A stretch of 64,000 nt of DNA, taken from Variovorax sp. Root473. GTDB lineage: Bacteria > Pseudomonadota > Gammaproteobacteria > Burkholderiales > Burkholderiaceae_C. The notes under the pieces were generated by a model. That model did not search any database. It was given only the letters and a program-made list of their open reading frames with translations, and was not told the DNA's origin. The stretch covers positions 55,824 through 119,823 of the forward strand of contig NZ_LMEV01000020.1 in the NCBI RefSeq assembly GCF_001426505.1. The letters run 5' to 3'. Of this stretch, positions 43,585 through 52,124 are shown piece after piece (the first letter of the stretch is position 1; every line of letters starts with the position of its first letter). The translations under genes were made by a program, and so were the position numbers.

Positions 43585-44823
43585 ATGCAAACCGAACTAG
43601 CCCCCGAATTCCGCGATACCGAGGCGGGCCGCGAAGCCGAAGCCATCCTGCGCAAGTGCGTGCACTGCGGCTTCTGCACCGCCACCTGCCCGACCTACCA
43701 GCTGCTCGGCGACGAACTCGATGGCCCGCGCGGGCGCATCTACCTCATCAAGCAGGTGCTCGAAGGCCATGCGCCCACGCGCAGCACGCAGCTGCACCTC
43801 GACCGCTGCCTCACCTGCCGCAACTGCGAGAGCACGTGCCCGAGCGGCGTGCAGTACGGGAACCTGGTCGACATCGGCCGCAAGATCGTCGACGAGAAAG
43901 TGCCGCGCCCCGCCATGGAGTCGGCCACGCGCTGGCTGCTGAAAGAAGCGCTGCCATCGCCCCTGTTCGGCCCCGCGATGAAGCTCGGCCAGTCGGTGCG
44001 CGGCCTGCTGCCCGAGGCCCTGAAAGCCAAGGTGCCCGCGAAGCAGGACGCCGGCCGCTGGCCCACCGCCACGCATGCGCGCAAGGTGCTGATGCTCGCG
44101 GGCTGCGTGCAGCCGTCGATGATGCCGAACATCAACACCGCCACCGCGCGCGTGCTCGATGCGGCGGGCATCCAGACCGTGATCGCGAAAGAGGCGGGCT
44201 GCTGCGGCGCCGTGAAGTTCCACCTCAACGACCAGGAAGGCGGCAAGGCGCAGATGCGCGCCAACATCGACGCGTGGTGGCCGCAGGTCGAGCGCAACGA
44301 GGTGGAAGCCATCGTGATGAACGCGTCGGGCTGTGGCGTCACCGTGCGCGAGTACGGGCACATCCTGCAGCACGACACGGCCTATGCGGCGAAGGCGTCG
44401 CGCATCAGTGAACTGACGCGCGACCTGAGCGAGCTGCTGCCCGATCTCGTGCCTGCATTGAAGGCCCGCGTGCGTGCACCTGAAGGCGTCGTTGCGTATC
44501 ACCCGCCGTGCACGCTGCAGCATGGCCAGAAGCTGCGCGGCGGCGTCGAGACGCACCTGCGCGCGCTCGGCTTCGACGTGCGCGTGGCCATGAACGAATC
44601 GCACCTGTGCTGTGGCTCGGCCGGCACGTATTCGGTGCTGCAGCCCGAGCTGGCCTACCCGCTGCGCGACCGCAAGCTCGGCCATCTCAAGCAACTGCAG
44701 CCCACGACGATCGCCTCGGCCAACATCGGCTGCATCACGCACCTGCAAAGCGGCAGCGGCGAGACGCCCGTGCGGCACTGGGTCGAACTGCTCGACGCGG
44801 CGCTACAGACACCGGCAGGGTAG
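43585..44823 (+). CDS. glcF: glycolate oxidase iron-sulfur subunit GlcF
   Basis: GlcF transfers electrons from the flavin subunits to quinone. The 412-residue protein has two [4Fe-4S] motifs, CVHCGFCTATC at 25-35 and CLTCRNCESTC at 75-85. It also has the two CCG-domain cysteine clusters (EAGCCGAVKF and HLCCGSAGTY) seen in GlcF and heterodisulfide-reductase-like proteins. The ATG at 43585 is preferred; open frame upstream overlaps glcE. It ends the lactate/glycolate operon. Confidence 0.94.
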   Translation: MQTELAPEFRDTEAGREAEAILRKCVHCGFCTATCPTYQLLGDELDGPRGRIYLIKQVLEGHAPTRSTQLHLDRCLTCRNCESTCPSGVQYGNLVDIGRKIVDEKVPRPAMESATRWLLKEALPSPLFGPAMKLGQSVRGLLPEALKAKVPAKQDAGRWPTATHARKVLMLAGCVQPSMMPNINTATARVLDAAGIQTVIAKEAGCCGAVKFHLNDQEGGKAQMRANIDAWWPQVERNEVEAIVMNASGCGVTVREYGHILQHDTAYAAKASRISELTRDLSELLPDLVPALKARVRAPEGVVAYHPPCTLQHGQKLRGGVETHLRALGFDVRVAMNESHLCCGSAGTYSVLQPELAYPLRDRKLGHLKQLQPTTIASANIGCITHLQSGSGETPVRHWVELLDAALQTPAG

Positions 44824-44921
44824 GGTCCGCGCGCACGGCAGGGTACGTTGCTGTCCGACGTGCGTCCGGTGCATTCGGGGCGCATCATGGCGAACCGATG
44901 AAGCTGCAAGGAGTCCGTGCC

Positions 44922-45356
44922 ATGTCCTTCGTTTCCGCCTTTCCGCTGCGCCGTGCGTTGCTGGCCGCCGTCTGCGCAACAGGCACTTTCGCTGCCCAGG
45001 CGCAGCAGCCGCCGTCGGCTTTGCCGCCCTGGCAGGGCATCGGCAACACGCGCTATGTGTGCGGCGGCATCGGCGCCGACGAGTCGACCGCGATGCGCGC
45101 TGCCATGAAGAGCCATCCGCTGGCGCTGCTGTTCGCGCGTGCCGACGGTGCCTACCTGGCCAACCTGAATGTCGCGATCAAGGGTGGCGACGCCCACAGC
45201 GCTGCCGCGATGGCCTTCACCGCGACCGGGCCGGTCTGCCTCATCGACCTGCCGGCGGGGCGCTATGTGATCGACGTGAGCACGTCGACCGGCGAGACCA
45301 AGAGCCAGACCGTGACGGTCGGCGGGGCGCCGAAGACGGCGGACTTCAGATTCTGA
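44922..45356 (+). CDS. secreted carboxypeptidase-regulatory-like domain protein
   Basis: This 144-residue protein has a signal peptide (to about residue 30, TGTFAAQAQ). A small beta-sandwich follows (VCLIDLPAGRYVIDVSTSTG, then SQTVTVGG) similar to the carboxypeptidase-regulatory-like or PEGA-type Ig fold. Two Cys (in RYVCGG and GPVCLID) could form a disulfide in the periplasm. AAGGAG lies 8 bases before the ATG at 44922; an ATG at 44898 is in frame but before that site. The function is unknown. Its stop abuts the gpx stop on the other strand with no gap. Confidence 0.78.
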   Translation: MSFVSAFPLRRALLAAVCATGTFAAQAQQPPSALPPWQGIGNTRYVCGGIGADESTAMRAAMKSHPLALLFARADGAYLANLNVAIKGGDAHSAAAMAFTATGPVCLIDLPAGRYVIDVSTSTGETKSQTVTVGGAPKTADFRF

Positions 45357-45845
45357 TCAGCCGGCGGCGAGCGCCGCCTCGATGTCGCGCGTGAGCGAGG
45401 CCGGCGTGTCCAGCGGCGCATAGCGCTTGAGCACCGTGCCGTCGCGCCCCACCAGGAACTTGGTGAAGTTCCACTTGATCGCCGTGCTGCCCAGCAAGCC
45501 GGGCTTTTCCTTGGTGAGCCACTGGAACAGCGGCAGCGCGCCACTGCCGTTGACGTCGATCTTTTCCATCATCGGAAAGCTCACGCCGTAGTTGGTCATG
45601 CAGAAGGCGCCGATTTCCTCGTTGGTGCCCGGGTCCTGGCCGCCGAACTGGTTGGAAGGAAAGCCCAGCACCGTGAGGCCCTTGTCGGCGAACTTCTCGT
45701 GCAGCGATTCCAGCCCCTCAAACTGCGGCGTGAACCCGCACCGGCTCGCCGTGTTGACGATCAGCAGCACCTGGCCGCGGAAGGCCGAGAGCTTCACCGG
45801 CTGGCCGTCGATGCGCGTGGCCTCGAAGTCGTAGACGCTGGTCAT
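45357..45845 (-). CDS. glutathione peroxidase family protein
   Basis: This 162-residue thioredoxin-fold peroxidase reduces organic hydroperoxides, probably using thioredoxin like most bacterial members. The catalytic residue is Cys36 in NTASRCGFTPQFEGL, in place of selenocysteine. The Gln/Trp catalytic partners are in GFPSNQFGGQDPGTNEEI and IKWNFTKFLV. A second Cys follows in AFCMTNYGVSFPM. It is cytoplasmic. It overlaps nothing but lies tail to tail with the previous gene and about 12 bases from the exporter gene. Confidence 0.94.
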   Translation of the reverse strand: MTSVYDFEATRIDGQPVKLSAFRGQVLLIVNTASRCGFTPQFEGLESLHEKFADKGLTVLGFPSNQFGGQDPGTNEEIGAFCMTNYGVSFPMMEKIDVNGSGALPLFQWLTKEKPGLLGSTAIKWNFTKFLVGRDGTVLKRYAPLDTPASLTRDIEAALAAG

Positions 45846-45856
45846 GGGGGAGTTCC

Positions 45857-46747
45857 TCAGGTGGACGCGGAAACGCGATCATCGCGCGCGGTCGGGGTTC
45901 GCGCAAACGCCGACCACACCGCACCCAGCACGATCAGCGCGCCGCCGACCAGGATGCGCGAGTTCATGGTCGAGGCGCCCAGCGCCACCGACGAGACGCT
46001 CGCGAACAGCACTTCCGACAGCATGATCACGGAGGTGGCGCTGGCCGCCAGCTTCGGTGCCCCGTACTGCAGGCACACGTTGGCGACGATGAAGCCCGTC
46101 CCCAGCAGCGCGGCCCAGCCGAACCAGCCCGGCGAGGCGAGCAGCGGCGAATCGATGCCGCCGAACGCGGTGCCGCCCACCGCGCCAACGCCCGCGACCA
46201 CGGTGCAGCCCCAGAACATGGCCAGCGCGCGCGACTCGCCCGGCGCATGCCGCAAGTGGCGCAGCACGATGTTGGTCACGGCAAAGCCGAAGCCCGCCGC
46301 CACGCCCAGCCAGTCGGGCAGGCTCGAAGGCACTGGCCAGTCGGTGCCCGGCGCCTTCAGCACCACCACCACGCCGGTGAGCGCCAATGCCACACGCGCC
46401 AGCGCACCGCCCGTCGGCCGCTCGCCCAGCAGCAGCCAGGCCAGCAGCACGCTCCACAGCGGCATCAGATAGAACAGCAGCACCACGCGCACCACGTCGC
46501 CCTGCGTCACGGCCCAGTTGAACCCCACGTTGGTGAAGCCCGCCGCCAGGCCCAGCGCCACCAGCATCGGGAACGCCGCGAAAGCCTTCCAGGCATGCCG
46601 GCGCACGAGGCCCATCGCTGCGGCAATGACGAGGTAGATCAGGCAGGTGGTCCACAGCGGATGCAGCCCGTGGCTGGCGATCTGGCGAAATGGAAACCAG
46701 GCCACGCCCCACACGAAGGCGTTGAACATCAGGGCAAGTGCGGGCAT
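45857..46747 (-). CDS. EamA-family (DMT) transporter
   Basis: This inner-membrane protein has ten predicted helices in two EamA repeats (ALALMFNAFVWGVAWFPFRQ to about residue 135, then WLGVAAGFGFAVTNIVLRHL onward). Family members export amino acids or metabolites; no substrate is evident. The ATG at 46747 gives 296 residues, a normal length. A TTG at 46792 would add 15 residues that look non-helical and polar. It is downstream of lplT on the same strand. Confidence 0.85.
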   Translation of the reverse strand: MPALALMFNAFVWGVAWFPFRQIASHGLHPLWTTCLIYLVIAAAMGLVRRHAWKAFAAFPMLVALGLAAGFTNVGFNWAVTQGDVVRVVLLFYLMPLWSVLLAWLLLGERPTGGALARVALALTGVVVVLKAPGTDWPVPSSLPDWLGVAAGFGFAVTNIVLRHLRHAPGESRALAMFWGCTVVAGVGAVGGTAFGGIDSPLLASPGWFGWAALLGTGFIVANVCLQYGAPKLAASATSVIMLSEVLFASVSSVALGASTMNSRILVGGALIVLGAVWSAFARTPTARDDRVSAST

Positions 46748-46807
46748 GGGGACGTTGGAGTGGGGGCGCTCGGCGCGCCGGCCATTCACCAACGCGGTCG
46801 TGCGAAA

Positions 46808-48112
46808 TCAGTGATGCTTGTCGCTGCGCGCGATCGCAAGCAGATGATCGACTTCCTCAGGATACTTCCTGAGGTTGTTCTCGTGCCAGCGCTTGATGAG
46901 CCACATGCAGCCCGCTACCACGAGGCCGAAGGCGCTGATTGCGCCGTAGGCCGACAGGCCCAGGCCCGTGCACACGCTGTAGAAGCCGCCCAGCAGAAGA
47001 ATGCAGGCCTGCTCGTTGAAGTTCTGCACGGCAATGGAGCGACCCGCGCCCATCAGGTTGTGGCCGCGGTGCTGCAGCAGCGCGTTCATCGGCACGACCA
47101 GGAAGCCGCCCAGGCCGCCCAGGATGATCAGGAACGGCACCGCCAGCCAGACGTTGCCGATGAAGTTCATGCCGATCACCATCACGCCCATCGCGATGCC
47201 CATGGGGATCACGCGCGTGGCCATGTCCAGCCGCATGTACATCGACGCCACGATGGCGCCCACCGCGGTGCCGATGGTCACCACGCCGGTCAGCGCCGAG
47301 GCCTGGGTGGTGTTGTATTCGAGCGCGACGGCGGCCCAGGCCAGCACGATGTACTTGAGGTTGCCGCCCGCGCCCCAGAACAGCGTGGTGGTCGCCAGCG
47401 AGATCTGGCCCAGCCGGTCGCGCCACAGGCGGGCGTTGCAATGCCAGAAGTCGGGCAGCAGGCCGGCCAGGTTGTGCACCATGCTCTGCTCGGGGTTGGA
47501 ACGCAGCGGCCGCATCTCGACGCCGGTGTGCGGGATGCGGGTGTTGAACCAGGCCGCGAGCGCGTAGACGAAGATCAGCACCGCAATGGCGGCTTCGGCC
47601 GGCGAGTCGATGCCGGTGTCGATGAACGGCAGGTCGATGAGCAGCAAATGGCTCGACACCGAATGGCCCACCAGCATGCCGCCCAGCACGATGCCCAGCA
47701 GGATCGACGCGATGGTGAGTCCTTCGATCCAGCCGTTGGCCTTGACCAGCTGCGACGACGGCAACAGCTCGGTGAGGATGCCGTACTTGGCCGGCGAATA
47801 GGCCGCGGCGCCCAGGCCCACGATGGAGTACGACAGCAGCGGGTGCGAGCCGAACAGCATCATCAGGCAGCCCACGACCTTGATCGCGTTGCTGATGAAC
47901 ATCACCTTGCCCTTGGGCAACGCGTCGGCAAAGGCACCCACCAGCGGGGCCAGCACCACATAGAAGACCGCAAAGATCGGCACCAGCGCGGCCCGCTGCC
48001 ATTCGGGGGCGCCCGAACTTCGCATGAGATCGACGGCAACGACGAAAAGCGCTTGGTCGGCCAGCGACGAAAAGAACTGGGCCGACATGATCGTGTAAAA
48101 ACCGCGCTTCAT
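46808..48112 (-). CDS. lplT: lysophospholipid transporter LplT
   Basis: LplT is a major-facilitator flippase that returns lysophosphatidylethanolamine across the inner membrane for reacylation. The 434-residue protein begins with the family-typical MKRGFYTIMSAQFFSSLADQ and has about twelve helices. It contains SPAKYGILTELLPSSQLVKA near residue 108, a segment strongly conserved in LplT. Unlike in enterobacteria, no acyltransferase (aas) is next to it here. It is divergent from alr across 170 bp. Confidence 0.92.
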   Translation of the reverse strand: MKRGFYTIMSAQFFSSLADQALFVVAVDLMRSSGAPEWQRAALVPIFAVFYVVLAPLVGAFADALPKGKVMFISNAIKVVGCLMMLFGSHPLLSYSIVGLGAAAYSPAKYGILTELLPSSQLVKANGWIEGLTIASILLGIVLGGMLVGHSVSSHLLLIDLPFIDTGIDSPAEAAIAVLIFVYALAAWFNTRIPHTGVEMRPLRSNPEQSMVHNLAGLLPDFWHCNARLWRDRLGQISLATTTLFWGAGGNLKYIVLAWAAVALEYNTTQASALTGVVTIGTAVGAIVASMYMRLDMATRVIPMGIAMGVMVIGMNFIGNVWLAVPFLIILGGLGGFLVVPMNALLQHRGHNLMGAGRSIAVQNFNEQACILLLGGFYSVCTGLGLSAYGAISAFGLVVAGCMWLIKRWHENNLRKYPEEVDHLLAIARSDKHH

Positions 48113-48212
48113 CGATGGGCTGGCTGGCCAGAGGGTCTGCTGGCGGTAGTGAAAAAGTGTCGCGTCGGGCGCGAATGGGCGGTTATAGCATGGGGGTCTG
48201 ACGTGAATTGAG

Positions 48213-48249
48213 GCATCCCCACGGGATTCGACCCCATTCCCGAAGATGC
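48213..48249. other. nested inverted repeats between lplT and alr
   Basis: GCATC at 48213-48217 pairs with GATGC at 48245-48249, and inside them CGGGA at 48222-48226 pairs with TCCCG at 48238-48242. The element lies 34-70 bp before the alr ATG. It could be an operator or an mRNA leader structure for alr; nothing else supports a role. Confidence 0.3.
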
Positions 48250-48282
48250 TAAAACGTGGTCTGAAATCACCCCGACACCCCC

Positions 48283-49380
48283 ATGCCGCGCCCCATCCTC
48301 GCCACCGTCCACACCGCCGCCCTGCGCCACAACCTCGACCGCACCCGCCGTTCGGCCGTCGATGCCCGTGTCTGGGCCGTGGTCAAGGCCAATGCCTACG
48401 GGCACGGCATCGAGCGGGTCTTTGAAGGCCTGCGCGGCGCCGACGGCTTTGCGCTTCTCGACCTGGCCGAGGCCGAGCGCGTGCGCGCGCTGGGCTGGCG
48501 CGGCCCGGTGCTGCTGCTCGAAGGCGTGTTCGATGCGCGCGACCTGGAGCTGTGCTCGCGCCTGGACCTGTGGCATTCGGTGCACTGCGACGAGCAGATC
48601 GACATGCTCGCGGCCCACAAGACCCTGAAGCCGCAGCGCGTGTTCCTGAAGATGAACTCCGGCATGAACCGCCTGGGCTTCTCGCCCGAGCGCTTCGGCT
48701 CGGCCTGGACGCGCCTGAACGCGCTCCCGCAGGTCGACGAGATCTCGCTCATGACGCACTTCAGCGACGCCGACGGCCCGCGCGGCATTGCGCATCAGCT
48801 CGAGGTGTTCGAGCGCGCCACGCGCGACCTGCCCGGCGAGCGCTCCATTGCCAACAGCGCGGCCACGTTGCGCCATGCAGCGCGCACGCGCGGCGACTGG
48901 GTGCGCCCCGGCATCGTGCTGTATGGCAGCGCCCCCGACTTTCCCGAGCACGACGCGGCGCACTGGCAGCTGCAGCCGACCATGACCCTGTCGACACGGC
49001 TCATCTCGGTGCAGACGCTGAAAACCGGCGACACCATCGGTTACGGCTCGCGCTTCAAGGCCGAGGGCCCGCTCACCATCGGCATCGCGGCGGTCGGCTA
49101 TGCCGATGGCTACCCGCGCCACTGCGACACCGGCACCCCGGTGCTGGTGAACGGCGTGCGCACCCGCATGGTGGGCCGCGTGAGCATGGACATGATCACC
49201 GTCGACCTCACGCCCGTGCCCGACGCGCAATTCGGCGCCGAGGTCACGCTGTGGGGCCGCTCGGCCCTGACCGGCGCGGTGCTGCCCATCGACGAGGTGG
49301 CGCAGGCCGCCGGCACCGTCGGCTACGAACTCATGTGCGCGGTCGCGCCGCGGGTGCCTTTCGCGACCGCTGAGGAATGA
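48283..49380 (+). CDS. alr: alanine racemase
   Basis: Alanine racemase interconverts L- and D-alanine for peptidoglycan and uses pyridoxal phosphate. The 365-residue protein has the PLP-lysine motif VVKANAYGHG (Lys35), the conserved LKMNSGMNRLGF near residue 125 and GDTIGYGSRF with the second catalytic Tyr near 250. The C-terminal GRVSMDMITVDLT segment is also present. Whether it is the biosynthetic Alr or catabolic DadX cannot be decided; no dadA lies nearby. Confidence 0.95.
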   Translation: MPRPILATVHTAALRHNLDRTRRSAVDARVWAVVKANAYGHGIERVFEGLRGADGFALLDLAEAERVRALGWRGPVLLLEGVFDARDLELCSRLDLWHSVHCDEQIDMLAAHKTLKPQRVFLKMNSGMNRLGFSPERFGSAWTRLNALPQVDEISLMTHFSDADGPRGIAHQLEVFERATRDLPGERSIANSAATLRHAARTRGDWVRPGIVLYGSAPDFPEHDAAHWQLQPTMTLSTRLISVQTLKTGDTIGYGSRFKAEGPLTIGIAAVGYADGYPRHCDTGTPVLVNGVRTRMVGRVSMDMITVDLTPVPDAQFGAEVTLWGRSALTGAVLPIDEVAQAAGTVGYELMCAVAPRVPFATAEE

Positions 49381-49490
49381 TGGTTCTTTCCAACGGAAAG
49401 TAACAGGCGCTTCCTGCGCCCGACGCAAGGCTGTCGCCCCTGACGGCGCAAGGGCCCCGCCGTGCCCGGCCCCGGGCTCGTGGCATCCTC

Positions 49491-49518
49491 GGGGGCTGCG
49501 GCGTTTCGCCGCCCCCCC
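49491..49518 (+). other. GC-rich hairpin just upstream of the yebC gene
   Basis: GGGGG at 49491-49495 and CCCCC at 49512-49516 enclose a CGGCG-TTT-CGCCG stem with a 3-base bulge. It ends about 20 bases before the ATG of the YebC gene and is not followed by a T-run. It may end alr transcription in a Rho-assisted way or shape the yebC leader. Confidence 0.4.
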
Positions 49519-49537
49519 AACACCAAGGAATACAGAC

Positions 49538-50251
49538 ATGGGCGCGCAATGGAAAGCCAAGCACAAGGACGTGGCCGCGAATGCCAAGGGCCGGCTGTTC
49601 GGCAAGCTGGCCAAGGAAATCATGATCGCTGCGCGCAACGGCGCCGATCCGGCCTCGAACGCGCGGCTGCGGCTGGTCGTCGAGCAGGCCCGCAAGGTCT
49701 CGATGCCGAAGGACACGCTCGACCGCGCGATCAAGAAGGGCGCCGGCCTCACGGGCGAGGCGGTGCACTTCGACCACGTCATGTACGAGGGCTTCGCCCC
49801 GCACCGCGTGGCCGTGATGGTCGAGTGCCTGACCGACAACGTGAATCGCACCGCGCCTGAAATGCGCGTGCTGTTCCGCAAGGGCCAGCTCGGCACCTCC
49901 GGCTCGGTCTCGTGGGATTTCGACCACCTCGGCATGATCGAAGCCGAGCCCGCCAGCAAGGAGGCCGATGCCGAAGTGGCCGCGATCGAGGCCGGCGCGC
50001 AGGATTTCGAGCCGGGCGCCGAAGACGGCACCACCCTGTTCCTGACCGAGGCCGCCGACCTCGACCTGGTGAGCCGCGCACTGCCGGCCCAGGGCTTCAC
50101 CGTGCTGTCGGCCAAGCTCGGTTACCGGCCCAAGAACCCGATCGATCCGGCGAGCCTGAGCGCTGCGGACCTGGAAGAAGTCGAAGCCTTCCTTGCGGCC
50201 ATCGACGCGAACGACGACGTGCAGAACGTGTACGTCGGGCTGGCCGGCTGA
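49538..50251 (+). CDS. YebC/PmpR-family protein
   Basis: YebC-family proteins were described as DNA-binding regulators, and recent work ties them to ribosome rescue at proline stretches. The 237-residue protein has the signature MGAQWKAKHKDVAANAKGRL with GRLFGKLAKEIMIAAR, the central DRAIKKGAGLTGEAVHFDHV and the GTSGSVSWDFDHLG segment. AAGGAAT precedes the ATG at 49538. The C-terminal half is typical for the family. Convergent with the next gene, 84 bp away. Confidence 0.93.
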   Translation: MGAQWKAKHKDVAANAKGRLFGKLAKEIMIAARNGADPASNARLRLVVEQARKVSMPKDTLDRAIKKGAGLTGEAVHFDHVMYEGFAPHRVAVMVECLTDNVNRTAPEMRVLFRKGQLGTSGSVSWDFDHLGMIEAEPASKEADAEVAAIEAGAQDFEPGAEDGTTLFLTEAADLDLVSRALPAQGFTVLSAKLGYRPKNPIDPASLSAADLEEVEAFLAAIDANDDVQNVYVGLAG

Positions 50252-50335
50252 ACTGGACGCCTGACGTTCAGGGCAACGCGCCCGCCGACCGGGGGCCTTG
50301 CTCCGCGAATGTCCTGCGCCGCGCGCGGCCGCGGC

Positions 50336-51313
50336 TCAGTACAACCCGAGCTGCCGCGTGCGCAGCCGCGCCAGCCCCAGCAGCGCGTCGGTGAACGGCG
50401 TGGCCACGCCCGTCAGCTCGCCCAGTTCGCGCACCACCGTGACGAGTGCGTCGAGCTCGACCGAACGGCCCGCTTCCACGTCCTGCAGCATCGAGGTCTT
50501 GAACGCGCCGAGCTTCATCGTCACCGCATGCCGGTCTTCGGGACTTTGCGTGATTTCGATGCCGATGCGCCGGCCGATCTCCTTGGCCTCGAGCATCACG
50601 GCCGAGATGAAGCCGCGCACGTAGTCGTCGCCCATGATCAGGTCGGTGGTGGCGCCTGTGAGCGCGCTGATCGGGTTCACCGTCATGTTGCCCCACAGCT
50701 TGAACCACACGTCCTTCTGGATCTGCGGCGACAGCGTGGTGTCGATGCCCGTGCGCTTGAGCAGCTCGACCAGCTTCTGCACGCGCGGCGTGGCCTCGCC
50801 CGAAGGCTCGCCGACGATCAGCCCGTTGCCGAAGTGATGCCGCACCACGCCGGGCCCGTCGAGCGAGCAGCTCGCGTGCACCACACAGCCGATCACGTTG
50901 CGCGACGGAATGGCCTTCGCAATCGCGCCTTCGGGGTCGACGGCCGCGAGGCGGTGCCCCGTGATCTCGCCGCCGAAGCCGCCTTCGAGGAACCACCACG
51001 GCACGCCGTTCATGGCCACCAGCACGATCGTGTCGGGCCCGATCAGCGGCCCGATGCGTTCGGCCACGCCGGCCAGCGCGGGCGCCTTCACGGCGATCAC
51101 CACCAGGTCTTGAACGCCCAGTGCCTCGGGGTCGGCCACGGCGTTCACCGGTACGCGCGTGCGCACGTCGCCGCGCATCAGCGAGAGGCCGTCCTTCTGC
51201 AGTGCGTCGAGCGTGGCGCCGCGCGCCACCACGTTGAGGCGTTGGCCCGCCTGTGCAAGGCCGACGCCGATCCATCCGCCGATCGCGCCGGCACCGTAGA
51301 TGCAGATCTTCAT
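50336..51313 (-). CDS. ketopantoate reductase family protein (ApbA/PanE-like)
   Basis: This 325-residue NADPH-dependent reductase has the Rossmann motif MKICIYGAGAIGGWIG at the N-terminus. The ApbA signature region (FKLWGNMTVNPISALTGAT near residue 195) and the C-terminal all-helical domain (VEAGRSVELDALVTVVRELG) also fit. Ketopantoate reductase makes pantoate, but many paralogues in catabolic operons reduce other 2-keto acids. Its position as last gene of the hpa-linked run, next to a class II aldolase, favours such a role. The ATG at 51313 is chosen since it opens the Rossmann fold. Confidence 0.85.
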   Translation of the reverse strand: MKICIYGAGAIGGWIGVGLAQAGQRLNVVARGATLDALQKDGLSLMRGDVRTRVPVNAVADPEALGVQDLVVIAVKAPALAGVAERIGPLIGPDTIVLVAMNGVPWWFLEGGFGGEITGHRLAAVDPEGAIAKAIPSRNVIGCVVHASCSLDGPGVVRHHFGNGLIVGEPSGEATPRVQKLVELLKRTGIDTTLSPQIQKDVWFKLWGNMTVNPISALTGATTDLIMGDDYVRGFISAVMLEAKEIGRRIGIEITQSPEDRHAVTMKLGAFKTSMLQDVEAGRSVELDALVTVVRELGELTGVATPFTDALLGLARLRTRQLGLY

Positions 51314-51317
51314 GGGA

Positions 51318-52106
51318 TCAGTTCTTGTAGCTGGTGTCGATGCGATCGACCTGGCGCACGAGCGCGTTGAACACATCCTGCCCGGCGCCGTGCTCGGGGC
51401 TGAACTGCAGCGCGTCGCGCGTGCAGCGCTGCGCGATCTCTTCGCTCACGGGAATCGCGGCGCCCATCGAGAAGGTCGCCATCTGGATCTCGCAGGCGCG
51501 CTGCAAGGTCCACAGGATCGCGAAGGTCTGCGGCAGCGTCTGGCCCCAGGCCAGCAGGCCGTGGTTGCGCAGGATCACCGCGTTGCGGTCGCCGATGCTC
51601 CTGAGCAGGCGCGGGCCTTCGTCGGCATGGATCGTGATGCCCTCGAAGTCGTGGTACGCCACCATGCCATGCAGCTGGGCGGTATAGAAATTGGTCTGCT
51701 GCAGGCCGCCCTGCAGGCAGGCCACGGCGACGCCGGCCGTGGTGTGCGTGTGCATCACGCAGTGCGCGCCGGGCAGGCCGTCGTGGATGGCCGCGTGCAC
51801 CGTGAAGCCCGCCGGGTTCACCGGGTGCGCTGAGCCGTCGAGCACCTTGCCCTGCAGGTCGATCTTCACCAGGTTGCTGGCCGTCACCTCGCTGTAGTGC
51901 AGCCCGAAGGGGTTGATGAGGAACTGCTTCTCGCCACCCGTCACGCTGTCGGGCAGCCGCACGGTGATGTGGTTGTAGATCATCTCGACCCAGCCCAGCA
52001 TCGCGAAGACGCGATAGCAGGCCGCGAGCTCTTCGCGGGCGGCACGCTCGTCGGGATGGATCGAGGGATGGACCAGCGCCGACGGCGCGGTGGCGAGTGT
52101 GTTCAT
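51318..52106 (-). CDS. class II aldolase/adducin family protein
   Basis: This 262-residue protein belongs to the class II aldolase family of zinc-dependent aldolases and epimerase-like enzymes. The zinc-ligand segment CVMHTHTTAGVAVACLQGG is present near residue 117. Further matches are WVEMIYNHITVRLPD near 39 and AVILRNHGLLAWGQT near 174 with the third His. The substrate is unknown. It begins 19 bases after the Bug receptor gene and ends 4 bases before the reductase gene. Confidence 0.86.
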   Translation of the reverse strand: MNTLATAPSALVHPSIHPDERAAREELAACYRVFAMLGWVEMIYNHITVRLPDSVTGGEKQFLINPFGLHYSEVTASNLVKIDLQGKVLDGSAHPVNPAGFTVHAAIHDGLPGAHCVMHTHTTAGVAVACLQGGLQQTNFYTAQLHGMVAYHDFEGITIHADEGPRLLRSIGDRNAVILRNHGLLAWGQTLPQTFAILWTLQRACEIQMATFSMGAAIPVSEEIAQRCTRDALQFSPEHGAGQDVFNALVRQVDRIDTSYKN

Positions 52107-52124
52107 GGCAGTTCCTTCATGTGA

